Source of the DNA: Adiantum capillus-veneris
Taxonomy: Eukaryota; Streptophyta; Polypodiopsida; Polypodiales; Pteridaceae
Length of the DNA stretch: 64,000 nt
NCBI GenBank assembly: GCA_014529385.2
Contig: CM043948.1
Span: 79,566,291 to 79,630,290, forward strand
Direction: 5' to 3'
Every line of letters begins with the position of its first letter. Position 1 is the stretch's first letter. Positions 1-9,884 of this stretch are shown in pieces. Made by a program: the position numbers and the translations under genes. The notes under the pieces are model-generated. The model worked only from the letters and a program-made list of their open reading frames with translations. It was not told where the DNA came from and searched no databases.

Positions 1-215
1 CACCTCCACGTGTATGAGCAATTGTGCTACCCCCCTCCCCTCCCCCACCAATTTGTTGATTGTTGTGATGAGTGTGTGTACGCACGCGTACACAAGAGAG
101 ATGAATGAAAACTCGAAGGTTGAGTATGTTTCTACAAATAGAGGGGGACTTGCTTACTTATGGAAAAGTTAATCCAGCCACATGCCAACTCCAAATGTAA
201 TTCAAGTTTGTCGCG

Positions 216-218
<3 letters not shown>

Positions 219-281
<63 letters not shown>
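219..281. repeat. (GA)n microsatellite
   Basis: About 31 uninterrupted GA dinucleotides. Any reading frame across it gives only Leu-Ser or Glu-Arg runs, so the overlapping ORF is an artefact. Confidence 0.98.
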
Positions 282-283
<2 letters not shown>

Positions 284-395
284 GGTAAAGAGAGGAGGTT
301 CGTGGAAAGCCCATTGTCAAATTTGGCAAGAGTGCTTTCGATTGTGTGAATCGTCTTCTAAGGTCATGGCTAGGCCACTATCAACGCACGGGCAT

Positions 396-484
396 GCGTG
401 TGTGTATACACACACACACACAGACATATACATATTTATATTATTTATATATATGTGTATGTGTGTATAGATGTATGTATGTAT

Positions 485-527
<43 letters not shown>
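396..527. repeat. Compound TG/CA/TATG microsatellite
   Basis: A short TG/CA block near 396-422 is followed by AT-rich sequence, TATG tetranucleotides, and about 20 CA dinucleotides at 487-527. The alternating purine-pyrimidine tract is typical of fast-mutating simple repeats. The ORFs here (His-Thr or Cys-Val runs) are not genes. Confidence 0.95.
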
Positions 528-530
<3 letters not shown>

Positions 531-724
531 TGCCACCTTCGAAGAAGCCTGATGGAGGAGAGTGCCACAGCTGCTTCTTCTCAACCACAACAATACACGA
601 GTCACATACTACTATATATATGTACATGTTGCCACCTTTGGGGGAAGGTGAGGGAGGAGAGTGCCACGATTGCTTCTTCTTAGCCGCATCAACACGCGGG
701 TCATATACTAGTATTAAAACAAAT
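528..724. repeat. Diverged ~99-bp tandem duplication
   Basis: Two head-to-tail copies, 528-626 and 627-~724, both begin TGTTGCCACCTT. They share the blocks GGAGGAGAGTGCCAC, TTGCTTCTTCT/CTGCTTCTTCT and GGGTCATATACTA/GAGTCACATACTA. The array starts directly at the end of the CA microsatellite. Confidence 0.85.
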
Positions 725-1532
725 GTTCTACCTTTCATCCTAGGCAAAAAGGTCCCCAATTCAAGGAAACCTTAAAACCTTCTTCATAGTTCAAACTTTC
801 TTTTCTAAAAGAGTTTCTCACAATCAAATGCCTTCAATCCAACAGGTAGTGAAGCGATCCAACCAGTAATGAAGCGACACTAGCCCAACTTACTTCTCAT
901 AACTTGTTAGCATTATAAGTCATATCAAAGGACGTTATTACCATTAACACAGACACATCTCATTACCGGGATTTTCTAAGTTCCAATATTATAATTACAC
1001 ACTTCATCACTTTAATATCTATCACTCCTTGGAGAAACCTTTTTTTCAATCATGTTTCTTTATAATTGAGTCAAAATCATAATTGACATTTTTCAATATC
1101 AATCAGAGAAATCAACCAGGATATGTGAGCACTCTTGTCTATCATAATATTAGATCACATGTGTACACATACTCAATACTTACATCATCTTCAACTTGGC
1201 TCTTATATAGACATACTTTAATCTTTGCACATTATGGATAACACAAGAAGTTGATCAATTTTTCAAGTAAAATTATTGCCTGGAATGCATAAATTTGCAG
1301 AAAAAGTCAGCAAGCAATGAACAAGGGAAAGATAACCCACTGTTTCTTTGCCATAAAAGCGCGGAGAATTGGATTAAGCAAAAAAACTCATGTTCAGCAA
1401 TTTAGTGTATGTATCTACAATGGAGCATGAATGAATGTCTCTCTTCATGGTTGCCATTATAATGGTACAATATTGTATGGTACAAAGGAGAGGGAATCCA
1501 ATGTGGAGAATTCACCCTATAGAGTATGTGGA
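725..1532. other. AT-rich intergenic DNA
   Basis: I see no ORF, repeat or RNA gene that I can support here. The part closest to the STPG gene may be its 3' untranslated region. Confidence 0.5.
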
Positions 1533-1569
1533 TCAAACTTTCAAGGCAAACTCTGAGAGTGAGAAAGTT

Positions 1570-2151
1570 TCATAGGCCTTGAGGGCGATGGTGATGGCAA
1601 AGGGGAGAGGGAGAGCCAGATTGGGAATGGTCCACAAAGTAGGAGCCAGGCCCAGGGAGGGGCTCTTTGATCACTGTAGTCTTCCGAGTGCGAATGGTGA
1701 ACTTGGGACCGTGGAGGCCCGATGCTGATGTCTCATACGAGCCCGGGCCGGGCGAGGCATCATCGCATCTGCGGGCAGACGACGCTGCGGTGGCGGCGAA
1801 GGGGCGAGTTGCAAGAGTGAATGCTGGAGAGTGGGAGTTAGAGAGGGGGTGGGCTAGCACAAAGTAGGAGCCAGGGCCAGGGGTGCCTTCATCAAAGGGG
1901 GGAGAGGCCTTCTTGCCCATGGAGAAGGCAGGGGAGTGCACATTTTGAGAGGGGAAGTAGTCGGCGGGACCCGGCATGCCACAGCCGCTGGCTCTGCTTG
2001 CCCTCTTGCCAAAGGTGAAGGCAGGAGAGCCGTTGTTAGTGGTGCGAGGGAAGTAGGCACCTGGCCCCGGGTTCGCCTTCTTGGATGAGAACGCCAGCTT
2101 ATAATTGGTGGTTGGGGGGGGGGGGGGGGAGAGAGAGAGGCCGGCTGATGT

Positions 2152-2198
<47 letters not shown>

Positions 2199-2310
2199 CT
2201 GAGCAGAAGAGAGGAGGGTCATGGGGTGGTGGCGAGACCCCGAAAGGCCAAGAAAGTGACGGTTGAGTTCCTCCCGTGTCCCAACCGACGCCTTCTCCAA
2301 TCTCTCTCAC
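1570..2310 (-). CDS. Sperm-tail PG-rich (STPG/SHIPPO) repeat protein, 3' exon
   Basis: The encoded protein contains at least four diagnostic Pro-Gly repeats: NPGPGAYFP, GMPGPADYFP, GTPGPGSYF and ASPGPGSYE, plus a fifth, LPGPGSYF, near the C-terminus. They are separated by SPAFTFGKR-like segments (SPAFSMGKK, SPAFTLATR, GPKFTIRTR). This is the SHIPPO/ODF3 (CIMAP) family, whose members bind axonemal microtubules in flagella; in land plants it is expected only where sperm swim. The repeats cover roughly 1570-2095. Upstream of that (2114-2197) lies a poly-G and GA tract, which on the minus strand is a polypyrimidine run followed by AG, so the true exon probably starts near 2095-2135 and the Met at 2310 is doubtful; earlier exons lie outside. 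The frame ends at 1570, but one base fewer in the CCCC of the last repeat would continue as SPFAITIALKAYE and stop at 1533-1535. Either this copy has a 1-bp frameshift or the sequence has a homopolymer error. Confidence 0.85.
2114..2197. repeat. Poly-G run plus (GA)n microsatellite
   Basis: About 16 consecutive G, then GA repeats broken by a short unique piece (CCGGCTGATGTC), then ~21 more GA units. On the minus strand this is a strong polypyrimidine tract directly upstream of the STPG repeats, so it may be the 3' end of an intron. Confidence 0.9.
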
Positions 2311-3845
2311 TCTCTCGCTCTCTCTCTCGGCCTAACTAATCATTAAAATTCTTTACCTTCATTGTCTACGAGAGATTTAGAGAACCCACCACCAACCACA
2401 CTCGCCACAATATTATTTGCTTGCCAAACAAATTGAAGTCCCAAAAATGTGCTTTAAAAAGCTTGTCTAAAACAATCGTTAATAAATCATGCTGTTTTAA
2501 GCAACATAGGTGCCTCGGAAGCAGAGGCACGCCTCTAGCTGGATGAACCATAAGGGGGAGTTACAGTTGCATGGTTGTAAAAAGAGGAGAAGCTCAAGGA
2601 GAAGGAGGAGATTTGAGGGTGAGGAGGATGTGGTGTATGCACCACTTACACCATGATAATGATTATTTAGGTAGGTTGCATGGTGACAATAACAAATAAG
2701 AGGTGGAGGCAGGGAACTTTGGGATGGACATCACACACACACACACACACTTCTTGGAGAGTTGGCGGTTGAAGGAGCCACCTTGAGAAAGAGGGCTCAC
2801 ACACGTAGATTTTAGCATGACCCAAGACCCAAGAAAGAGGTCAGTGGAACGAGCTAGAATTGTATTGATCACATGCCAACACTTTGGAAGCAAGAGAGAG
2901 TGGGCAGGAGGAGAAGCCAACATTGTGTTTGAGAGCAAAAAGATTCGTTTGGATGCATTCAGGGCACTAACTGGTCAGCCAGAGAGGAGGAGGAGTTGAG
3001 GGGCAAGCAAAGAAAGCTACACTGCATCGTTTCCAATCGTTGCTCATGGAGGTCAACGTTATGCGCTTCCTCCTCTGCTTGAAAGTCCAGTTCCCACGCT
3101 TCCTCTTGTCTTTGAATTCCCATTCTATATTTAAACGAGTCCTACAATGATGGATATCTGAAGAAATATCAACCACCTTGACCTTTCCTAGTGGTGGGAT
3201 TCTCGAAACATTATCCATCTTTTTGTTAAATATACCCACATGCACCAATGTTTTGTTGTATCTAAGCTTGATGAGCTCAAGGGAGTTCAAATCCTGTGGC
3301 ATGAGTGTTGATCTGCGGGTGTGAGCTGTCATAATGTAGCTGCCTTGAAACATCCTGACAAAAAATCCTCAGCCATTTTGTGGAGGAAACCCATTGCACT
3401 GCGATATCATTTGAAATTAAGGTTGTTTCGATCGTAGATTTGACGGACAACTCTTTGAAAAGACAACTTTGGTATAGCCAAGGAGATATGTTTTTGGAGC
3501 TTTTTAAGCTCCAATAATACACTTTGATTCTGCTTGTATCTTATGTTCTCATGGTTGCACATAAACAACTAACAACCTGGGAATCAAGGGGAGTGGAAAG
3601 AAAACAACTCAAATAATTTCCAATATAGGTCAAATAGGACAGTGGGTGCTAAGAGAGAAAACAAGTACTAAATAGCAAAAAGTGCTTGAGAAAAGTGAGC
3701 AGGACATGTTGTATAGAAGAAATGCACATAATTATGACATTGAGAGGATGGCTGATGTCATGATGATGCTCATAATTGCAAGTCGTGGTGCATTGTGAAG
3801 TGCCTGGCCGAATGCATGGATGACATGTGGCAAGACATTGTGGGG

Positions 3846-3847
<2 letters not shown>

Positions 3848-3876
<29 letters not shown>
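3848..3876. repeat. (CA)n microsatellite
   Basis: About 14-15 CA dinucleotides. Confidence 0.95.
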
Positions 3877-3881
<5 letters not shown>

Positions 3882-3977
3882 TTATGTGTGTGTTGCAAGG
3901 TTGCAGTACAGAGCGAGGACAAGGTGAGCAAAAAATGTACACAGGACTCCGCACGTTGTGCCACGATATGCCGTCAT

Positions 3978-4115
3978 GCTACAAAGCGATGAGGTGCGAA
4001 ATGTTAAACATACCCATGGCCCCTCGCATTGTGTAATGATTGGTATATGTGGCACTCGCGCTACAACGCGAGGGGCCATGGGTATGCTGAAAATTTCACA
4101 CCTCATTGTGCTATG
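3978..4115. repeat. Foldback inverted repeat (~53-bp arms)
   Basis: The left arm (3978-4032) and right arm (4063-4115) are inverted copies, including the exact pairs ACATACCCATGGCCCCTCGC and its partner GCGAGGGGCCATGGGTATG, and GATGAGGTG against CACCTCATT. The loop is about 30 nt. Mismatches are scattered, as in a plant miRNA precursor or a decayed MITE. I cannot tell these apart from sequence alone. Confidence 0.75.
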
Positions 4116-5779
4116 GCGCGACTGCCACTAAGTGCAACCAAATCTAGTCGATGCTATGAAGTGGCCTATGCAATGTTGTGGGTGCCTATTAGCGCAATAC
4201 GAATTGCTAAAACGTGTGAAAGCCATGGGCAGGCAAGTGATGGTGGAGATGTATGGCCGATGTTGTTTTTTATGCCAAAGGATCTCCAAAATGGGCTAGT
4301 TGGAATGGTAGGTCGGAATTATGCTTTGGAATGTTGTGCTTGAGATTCTCTGTTAGTTGGTCCAGACGGCTCCTCAAATGGAGCTACGGTGTGGAAGATA
4401 GAGCAGTTTAAAGTTGGAATGTTTTACAGATCCCCGATGGATATGGCAGGTGGAGACAGGTGGCCAAAGCTAATGTAAGTGGGAAGGGTTGAAGTGCTCG
4501 GGTTGTGAAGCATGCTCAACTTTCCGCAGAGCTTAAACGGGCAAGGTATGGCTAGTTAAAGATTTGCTAGGGGCAGCTATGGACCAGATTGATTGCATTG
4601 GTAGGCATTCCATCTTGTGGGTTTTGGGCCTCCACAAGGTTCGAGAAGATAGTGCACAACATGTGGAACTGATGGAAAGTGACAACTTGTCAATCAAGAT
4701 CACAAACGTCAAGTTATGCTAGGACAAAGTTGGTCTGCAATTTCCCGAGGGGTGGGAGCAGAAGCCTTTTGTCAATTTTGGTAGCTTGGGTTTGCAAGCC
4801 CGAGAGTCTCGGAATGGGGAGGGGTGCTAGTGTTTTGAAGTCGTTAACGAGAGCTTTCACCTAGTCTTTACGGATTGGGAATTGAAGCATAGGGCATGAA
4901 GTGGTGATGTTGGAAATATTGGGGCAAAAAAGAGTCTTTTTGAAGATATAATGAGATTTTATCAGGTGCCTTTTTATTAAGTCCTATTCCTGTGGTATTG
5001 TTACGTGCCGGGCAGTTTTCCCTTAAGGTCATATTACCACACACTAAAAGGAAAAAATTAGCTCTTGCAGAGGGGGCAGTTCCAAGAAAAATAATCGATC
5101 CATTCCAAGAGCTCCAAGGCATCAAAGACCCTTATTCTCAAGCATTCCAAGGACTCATCAAAGCTCAAGCACAAACATAAACACACCAAATGGCACTAAA
5201 CATCATGTATGCCATATTTGTGATCAAAACCACCATGCACATGGGTCTAGACAAGTACACACATGAGGATCAAATTTGGTATGTACGTGTATTTTTCGCT
5301 ATTAGCCATGAAGGTTGCACAATCAACGAATTGAACCAATAAAGATCGGACTCAACTTGAAGATCACAACACGAAGATGACAACACCAACAAAAACCAAC
5401 ATAAGGACTACGACATGACAACAACATAAGGACTACGACATGACGAACAAATGTCACATTACGCTAAGGAGGATCCATTAATCCCTATACACTAAAACTC
5501 CCCATGCCACTTGCATGATGTATCCAAGTGCGATCAAATTTACATGATGTATCCATTTTGGGAACCATGTTTATGCATCCAAATGTGTGAAGGAGTACGA
5601 GCGGAAGTGCTTCGCGAGAGAGAGTGCGAGAAGAAGAGCACGACGATATGGTGAACTCGCTCTACTGTAATGTGTAGAGCATAGTGAGTTCTTATTAGGT
5701 TTTTACAAAAGAATATGTGTACATACCTGGCGGCCCGCCCACTTACCTGGGCGACCACATTGGGCTTTATACCCCAACA

Positions 5780-5791
5780 ACCTCCCACTTA
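5780..5791 (-). other. Copia polypurine tract
   Basis: On the minus strand, AAGTGGGAGGT directly precedes the LTR start TGTTGGGG. The same junction recurs at 9660-9670 on the plus strand and twice inside the 8926-9067 palindrome, which confirms the LTR start. Confidence 0.8.
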
Positions 5792-5868
5792 AAGTCCAAT
5801 GTGGTACTTTAAGTGTGAGAGAAGCTACTATACAAGCTAATATACAAGAGATGTAGAGAAGTGATGTA

Positions 5869-6168
5869 CTACCCTACACCTAACTGCTTGCGAAAATGCG
5901 CAAAGCTCTCTGAGGGAAGTCCTTTTGTAAGTAGATCAGTAGGATTTTCTGTGGTGTGAACTTTGACAAGCTGAAGTTGCTTATCCTCGAGCATTTCCCT
6001 GATGAAATGATACTTCACATCCACATGCTTTGTCTTTGAGTGATGAACTGGATTGCAAGCCAATTGTATAGCACTTTGACTATCACAATATAACACAGGC
6101 ATCTCTTCTTTGATTCCCAAATCTGTTACTAGTCGATTAAGCCAAATTGATTCTTTGCATGATGCCTC
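5869..6168 (-). pseudogene. Copia RNase H C-terminal end, after an in-frame stop
   Basis: Continues the pol frame past a TGA at 6169-6171 and encodes the end of the copia RNase H domain (DSQSAIQLACNP, SKTKHVDVKYHFIREML, then ADLLTKGL-like TDLLTKGL). In the plus-strand duplicate the same position reads TCA (AASEA), so the stop is a single C-to-G change in this copy. Apart from that stop, this stretch is uninterrupted. Confidence 0.9.
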
Positions 6169-9018
6169 TCATGCTGCAACATATTCAGCCTCTGTAGTAG
6201 ACTGAGTAACACAATCTTGTAATCTAGAACGCCATGATACTGCTCCACCAGCCAATGTAAAGACATACCCTGACGTAGACCTTCGGTTGTCTAAGTCACC
6301 TGCATAATCTGAGTCTGTAAAACCCTTTACACTTAGCTGCTGACTCCCATAGCATATACGCATACTCTTTGTAGCTTTCAGGTATCTCAATATTCCTTTC
6401 ACTGCCTCCCAATGTTTCTTGCCTGGGTTTGACATGTATCGACTTACTACTCCCACTGCAAATGCAATGTCTGGGCGAGTAGCAATCATTGCATACATCA
6501 AACTACCCACTGCAGACGCATATGGAATCTTATCCATTTCAGCCTGTTCTTCCTCAGACACAAGACAATCTTGTTTGCTAAGTTTCACATATGGTGGCAA
6601 TGGAACACTCAGTGCCTTTCCCTTCTCCATATTGAAACGTTGCAAAACCTTGTCAATATACTCTGTTTGAGATAACCAAATCAACTTCTTTGATCTGTCT
6701 CTCTCAATGCGCATACCAAGTATATGACTTGCCTCACCCATGTCTTTCATGTCAAACGATTTTGCCATCTTTGACTTCAAAGCTGAAATTTCTTCCAAGT
6801 GCTTGCCAGCAATCAACATGTCATCCACATACAAAATAAGGATCAACCAACTGCCATCCTTAGCCTTCTTTGTATATAGACAGTGATCGAACTCACTACA
6901 TTTGTAGCCTTGAGAAAGCATAAACTTGTGGAATTTATGGTACCATTCCCTCGATGATTGTTTTAAGCCATAAAGACTCTTTAACAACTGGCATACCCAA
7001 TCTTCCTTTCCTTTGTCAACAAACCCTTCTGGCTGCTGCATGTAAATTTCCACATCTAAATCACCATGCAAGAACGCTGTCTTGACATCCATTTGGTGCA
7101 ACACCAAATCTAATATGGCAACCAATGTAAGAAAGCATCTCAATGTAGTCATCTTGACCACCGGAGAGAAGACTTCATCAAAGTCAATTCCTTGTTCTTG
7201 CTTAAAGCCCTTGGCAACAAGCCTTGCTTTGTACTTTGGCTGACTATCATGAGCGGTGATCTTATACCTGTAAACCCATTTACAAGGTAGAGCCTTTTTG
7301 CCCTGTGGTAATTTAACTAGCTTCCATGTCTTGTTTTTATGCAGAGCTGTCATCTCTGACTGCATGGCCAATTGCCAATTCCCGGAGTCCTTCATTTGCA
7401 CTGCTTCCTTGTAACATGAAGGCTCATTGCAATTAGTCAACATGACATAGTTCATAGATGGAACAAACCGATCAGGAGGTCGCGTGATACGTCCAAATCT
7501 ATGCAAAATAGGTGGCTCAGGCTCAGCCACAACCTGTGGTTCCAATATATCCTGTCCTTGCTCCTCTTGAGCCCTGACATTTTGTCTTGCACGTTCAGGT
7601 CCATCTTCTTGGAAGACAACTCTTCTAATCTCCTCAACCCTCTCTGGTTTAGAATGATATTTGGATTCATTAAAGTGAACATCATTGCTGCGGATAACCT
7701 TTCTGGATTCGGGATCCGAAAGTCTGTACCCCATCTCACCAGAATTACCATAGCCTAGAAAGAATTTCTTTCTACTCTTTGGCTCAAGTTTGTTCCTAAA
7801 TTCCTTTGGAACGTGAGTATATGCCTCATAGCCAAAGACTCTGAGATGCTTGTATGAGGGCATTTTGCCTGACCATACCATCTTTGGCATTGAACCCTTC
7901 TGCAAAACCTTGCTAGGAGATCTATTTATAAGATGAACAGCTGTTGATACAGCTTCAGCCCAAAACCCATTTGGCAGTTGTGCATTAGACAACATACTTC
8001 TGACCTTCTCTTGTATGGTCCTATTCATCCTCTCAGCAACACCATTTTGAGGAGGATTGTAAGGAGCAGTAAGTTCACGTTTTATACCTTTTGACTCACA
8101 AAAGTCCTGAAAGGCCTTTGAAACATACTCTCCACCATTGTCAGTGCGTAAGCATTTAAGCTTCTTGCCACTTTGATTCTCCACAAGTGTCACAAACGTT
8201 TTGAAAACACTAAATGCTTCATCCTTGTGATTGAGAAAGTAAACCCATACTTTCCTCGAGTAATCATCTATAAATTTCATAGAGTAAGAAGCTCCCCCTA
8301 GAGATAGGTTAGGCATAGGTCCACACAAATCACTATGAACAAGTGCCAACTGTGTATCTCTTCTACTGCTTCTATGCTTATGTGGCTGTTGTGTTTGCTT
8401 ACCATACAGACAATGTTCACAGAATTCAAAATCATTAAATGAAAAGCCAGGGAAATAACCAGAACGAGACAAGATTTCCATTCCCTTCTTGGACATATGT
8501 CCTAACCGGCTATGCCACAAAGAAACGTTCGGTTGCTCGGTTACATTGATTACATTTTTAGAGACATTTGATACATAAATCATGTAAAGTCCTCCAGACT
8601 TTACTCCATGTGCTACTGTCATAGAACCCTTGGATATCTTCCACATGTTCTGTCCAAAAGTGGTGACGTAGCCAGCATCATCAAGTAAACCTGTGCTGAT
8701 CAAGCTCTTTGTAATTGCGGGAACATGTCTCACATTCTTCAGCGTGAAAGAAGAGCCATTCTGAAACTTCAATTGAACATCTCCAACACCTAAGATCTCA
8801 CATGTCTGCCCATTGCCTAGCTGAACATGATCTTTAGTGGTCACATAAGAGGTAAACCACTGCTTGTTTGGAGACACATGAAGTGATGCCCCTGAGTCTA
8901 TAATCCAGTCACTCAGTGCATTTCCTAAGTGGGAGGTTGTTGGGGTATAAAGCCCAATGTGGTCGCCCAGGTAAGTGGGCGGGCCGCCAGGTATACACAT
9001 ACCTGGAGGCCCGCCCAC
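6169..9018 (-). CDS. Ty1/copia pol polyprotein, gag missing
   Basis: 949 codons in copia order. Protease: WIIDSGASLHVS, active site DSGA, near residue 40. GAG-pre-integrase: SLWHSRLGHMSKKG. Integrase core: DLCGPM, then LRTDNGGEY, then PPQNGVAERMNRT, giving a D,D,E triad. Reverse transcriptase: KWVYRYK, ARLVAKGF, QMDVKTAFLHGDL and the catalytic YVDDM. RNase H: FTDSDYAGDLDNRRSTSGY, ending STTEAEYVAA at the TGA. The first ~35 residues (MGGPPG...YTPTTSHL) are not protein of the element. They read antisense LTR through the 8926-9067 palindrome; real copia sequence begins about residue 36. Gag and nucleocapsid are absent. The product would be cleaved by its own protease in a virus-like particle. 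This copy is near-intact but truncated at both ends. Confidence 0.95.
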   Translation of the reverse strand: MGGPPGMCIPGGPPTYLGDHIGLYTPTTSHLGNALSDWIIDSGASLHVSPNKQWFTSYVTTKDHVQLGNGQTCEILGVGDVQLKFQNGSSFTLKNVRHVPAITKSLISTGLLDDAGYVTTFGQNMWKISKGSMTVAHGVKSGGLYMIYVSNVSKNVINVTEQPNVSLWHSRLGHMSKKGMEILSRSGYFPGFSFNDFEFCEHCLYGKQTQQPHKHRSSRRDTQLALVHSDLCGPMPNLSLGGASYSMKFIDDYSRKVWVYFLNHKDEAFSVFKTFVTLVENQSGKKLKCLRTDNGGEYVSKAFQDFCESKGIKRELTAPYNPPQNGVAERMNRTIQEKVRSMLSNAQLPNGFWAEAVSTAVHLINRSPSKVLQKGSMPKMVWSGKMPSYKHLRVFGYEAYTHVPKEFRNKLEPKSRKKFFLGYGNSGEMGYRLSDPESRKVIRSNDVHFNESKYHSKPERVEEIRRVVFQEDGPERARQNVRAQEEQGQDILEPQVVAEPEPPILHRFGRITRPPDRFVPSMNYVMLTNCNEPSCYKEAVQMKDSGNWQLAMQSEMTALHKNKTWKLVKLPQGKKALPCKWVYRYKITAHDSQPKYKARLVAKGFKQEQGIDFDEVFSPVVKMTTLRCFLTLVAILDLVLHQMDVKTAFLHGDLDVEIYMQQPEGFVDKGKEDWVCQLLKSLYGLKQSSREWYHKFHKFMLSQGYKCSEFDHCLYTKKAKDGSWLILILYVDDMLIAGKHLEEISALKSKMAKSFDMKDMGEASHILGMRIERDRSKKLIWLSQTEYIDKVLQRFNMEKGKALSVPLPPYVKLSKQDCLVSEEEQAEMDKIPYASAVGSLMYAMIATRPDIAFAVGVVSRYMSNPGKKHWEAVKGILRYLKATKSMRICYGSQQLSVKGFTDSDYAGDLDNRRSTSGYVFTLAGGAVSWRSRLQDCVTQSTTEAEYVAA

Positions 9019-9067
9019 TTACCTGGGTGACCACATTGGGCTTTATACCCCAACAACCTCCCACTTA
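8926..9067. repeat. 142-bp near-perfect palindrome at a copia head-to-head junction
   Basis: Centre at 8996/8997 with a 4-nt spacer (ACAC). Each arm is the polypurine tract plus the first ~55 bp of the copia LTR (TGTTGGGGTATAAAGCCCAA...). The left arm continues into the minus-strand pol at protease; the right arm continues into a plus-strand RNase H. Because the arms are identical, the two oppositely oriented ORFs start with nearly the same ~30-residue peptide. Confidence 0.95.
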
Positions 9068-9580
9068 AAGCTGAAAGCTACAAAGAGTATGCGTATATGC
9101 TATGGGAGTCAGGAGCTAAGTGTCAAGGGTTTTACAGACTCAGATTATGCAGGTGACTTAGACAACCGAAGGTCTACGTCAGGGTATGTCTTTACATTGG
9201 ATGGTGGAGCAGTATCATGGTGTTCTAGATTACAAGATTATGTTACTCGGTCTACTACAGAGGCTCAATATGTTGCAGCATCAGAGGCATGCAAAGAATC
9301 AATTTGTCTTAATCGACTAGTAACAGATTTGGGAATCAAAGAAGAGATGCATGTGTTATATTGTGATAGTCAAAGTGCTATACAATTGGCTCGCAATCCA
9401 GTTTATCACTCAAAGACAAAGCATGTGGATGTGAAGTATCATTTCATCAGGGAAATGCTCGAGGATAAGCAACTTCAGCTTGTCAAAGTTCACACCACAG
9501 AAAATCCTGCTGATCTACTTACAAAAGGACTTCCCTCAGAGAGCTTTGCGCATTTTCGCAAGCAGTTAGGTGTAGGGTAG
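9068..9580 (+). pseudogene. Duplicated copia RNase H, inverted copy
   Basis: Plus-strand open frame starting in the palindrome and encoding the last ~165 residues of copia RNase H (SMRICYGSQELSVKG, DYAGDLDNRRSTSGY, STTEAQYVAASEACKES, SKTKHVDVKYHF, stop after QLGVG). It differs from the minus-strand copy at scattered positions and lacks its premature TGA. It is a 5'-truncated duplicate. The breakpoint is at 9067-9069, where LTR/polypurine sequence meets CTGAAAGCTACAAAGAG. Confidence 0.92.
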
Positions 9581-9669
9581 TACATCACTTCTCTACATCT
9601 CTTGTATATTAGGTTGTATAGTAGCTTCTCTCACACTTAAAGTACCACATTGGACTTTAAGTGGGAGGT

Positions 9670-9884
9670 TGTTGGGGTATAAAGCCCAATGTGGTCGCCT
9701 AGGTAAGTAGGCGGGCCGCCAGGTATGTACACATATTCTTTTGTAAAAACCTAATAAGAACTCACTATGCTCTACACATTACAGTAGAGCGAGTTCTTAT
9801 TAGGTTTTTACAAAAGAATATGTGTACATACCTGGCGGCCCGCCCACTTACCTGGGCGACCACATTGGGCTTTATACACCAACA
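9670..9884. repeat. 215-bp palindrome made of two inverted copia LTR starts
   Basis: From 9670 the LTR runs forward (TGTTGGGGTATAAAG...) to a small hairpin native to the LTR (GAACTC..GCTCTAC, loop ACATTACA, GTAGAGCGAGTTC at 9761-9796). At the base of that hairpin the sequence turns back and repeats the first ~97 bp in inverse orientation, ending CTTTATACACCAACA at 9884. In the 5.6-5.78 kb copy the same hairpin is present, but sequence continues onward (ACCATATCGTCG) without turning back. Confidence 0.93.

Larger units (their letters stand above)
2311..5589. other. Intergenic DNA with small repeats
   Basis: No gene supported. It holds (CA)10 at 2730-2750, (CA)~15 at 3848-3876, the foldback listed separately, and a small direct repeat of ACATAAGGACTACGACATGA at 5399 and 5424. 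A 128-codon minus-strand ORF at 2967-3353 has no recognisable domain. Confidence 0.5.
5590..9884 (-). mobile_element. Rearranged Ty1/copia retrotransposon with inverted partial copy
   Basis: A copia internal region runs on the minus strand (pol 9018 to 5869) and is followed at 5780-5790 by the polypurine tract AAGTGGGAGGT and, from 5779 downward, by the LTR start TGTTGGGGTATAAAG. The LTR runs to at least ~5590; its outer end is not clear. To the right, a second, plus-strand copy of the 3' end (RNase H, polypurine tract, LTR start; 9068-9884) is joined head-to-head through a palindrome at 8926-9067, and itself ends in another palindrome at 9670-9884. Gag and the 5' LTR are absent. The element therefore cannot be autonomous as it stands, although the pol frame is almost intact. 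Confidence 0.9.

Noticed and set aside
132-775. Overlapping ORFs with Leu-Ser, His-Thr or Cys-Val runs
   Set aside because: They are translations of GA and CA microsatellites in several frames and strands.
8938-9018. Start Met and first ~30 residues of the copia ORF as a real N-terminus
   Set aside because: This stretch is LTR read through a palindrome; the plus-strand ORF starts with the same peptide.
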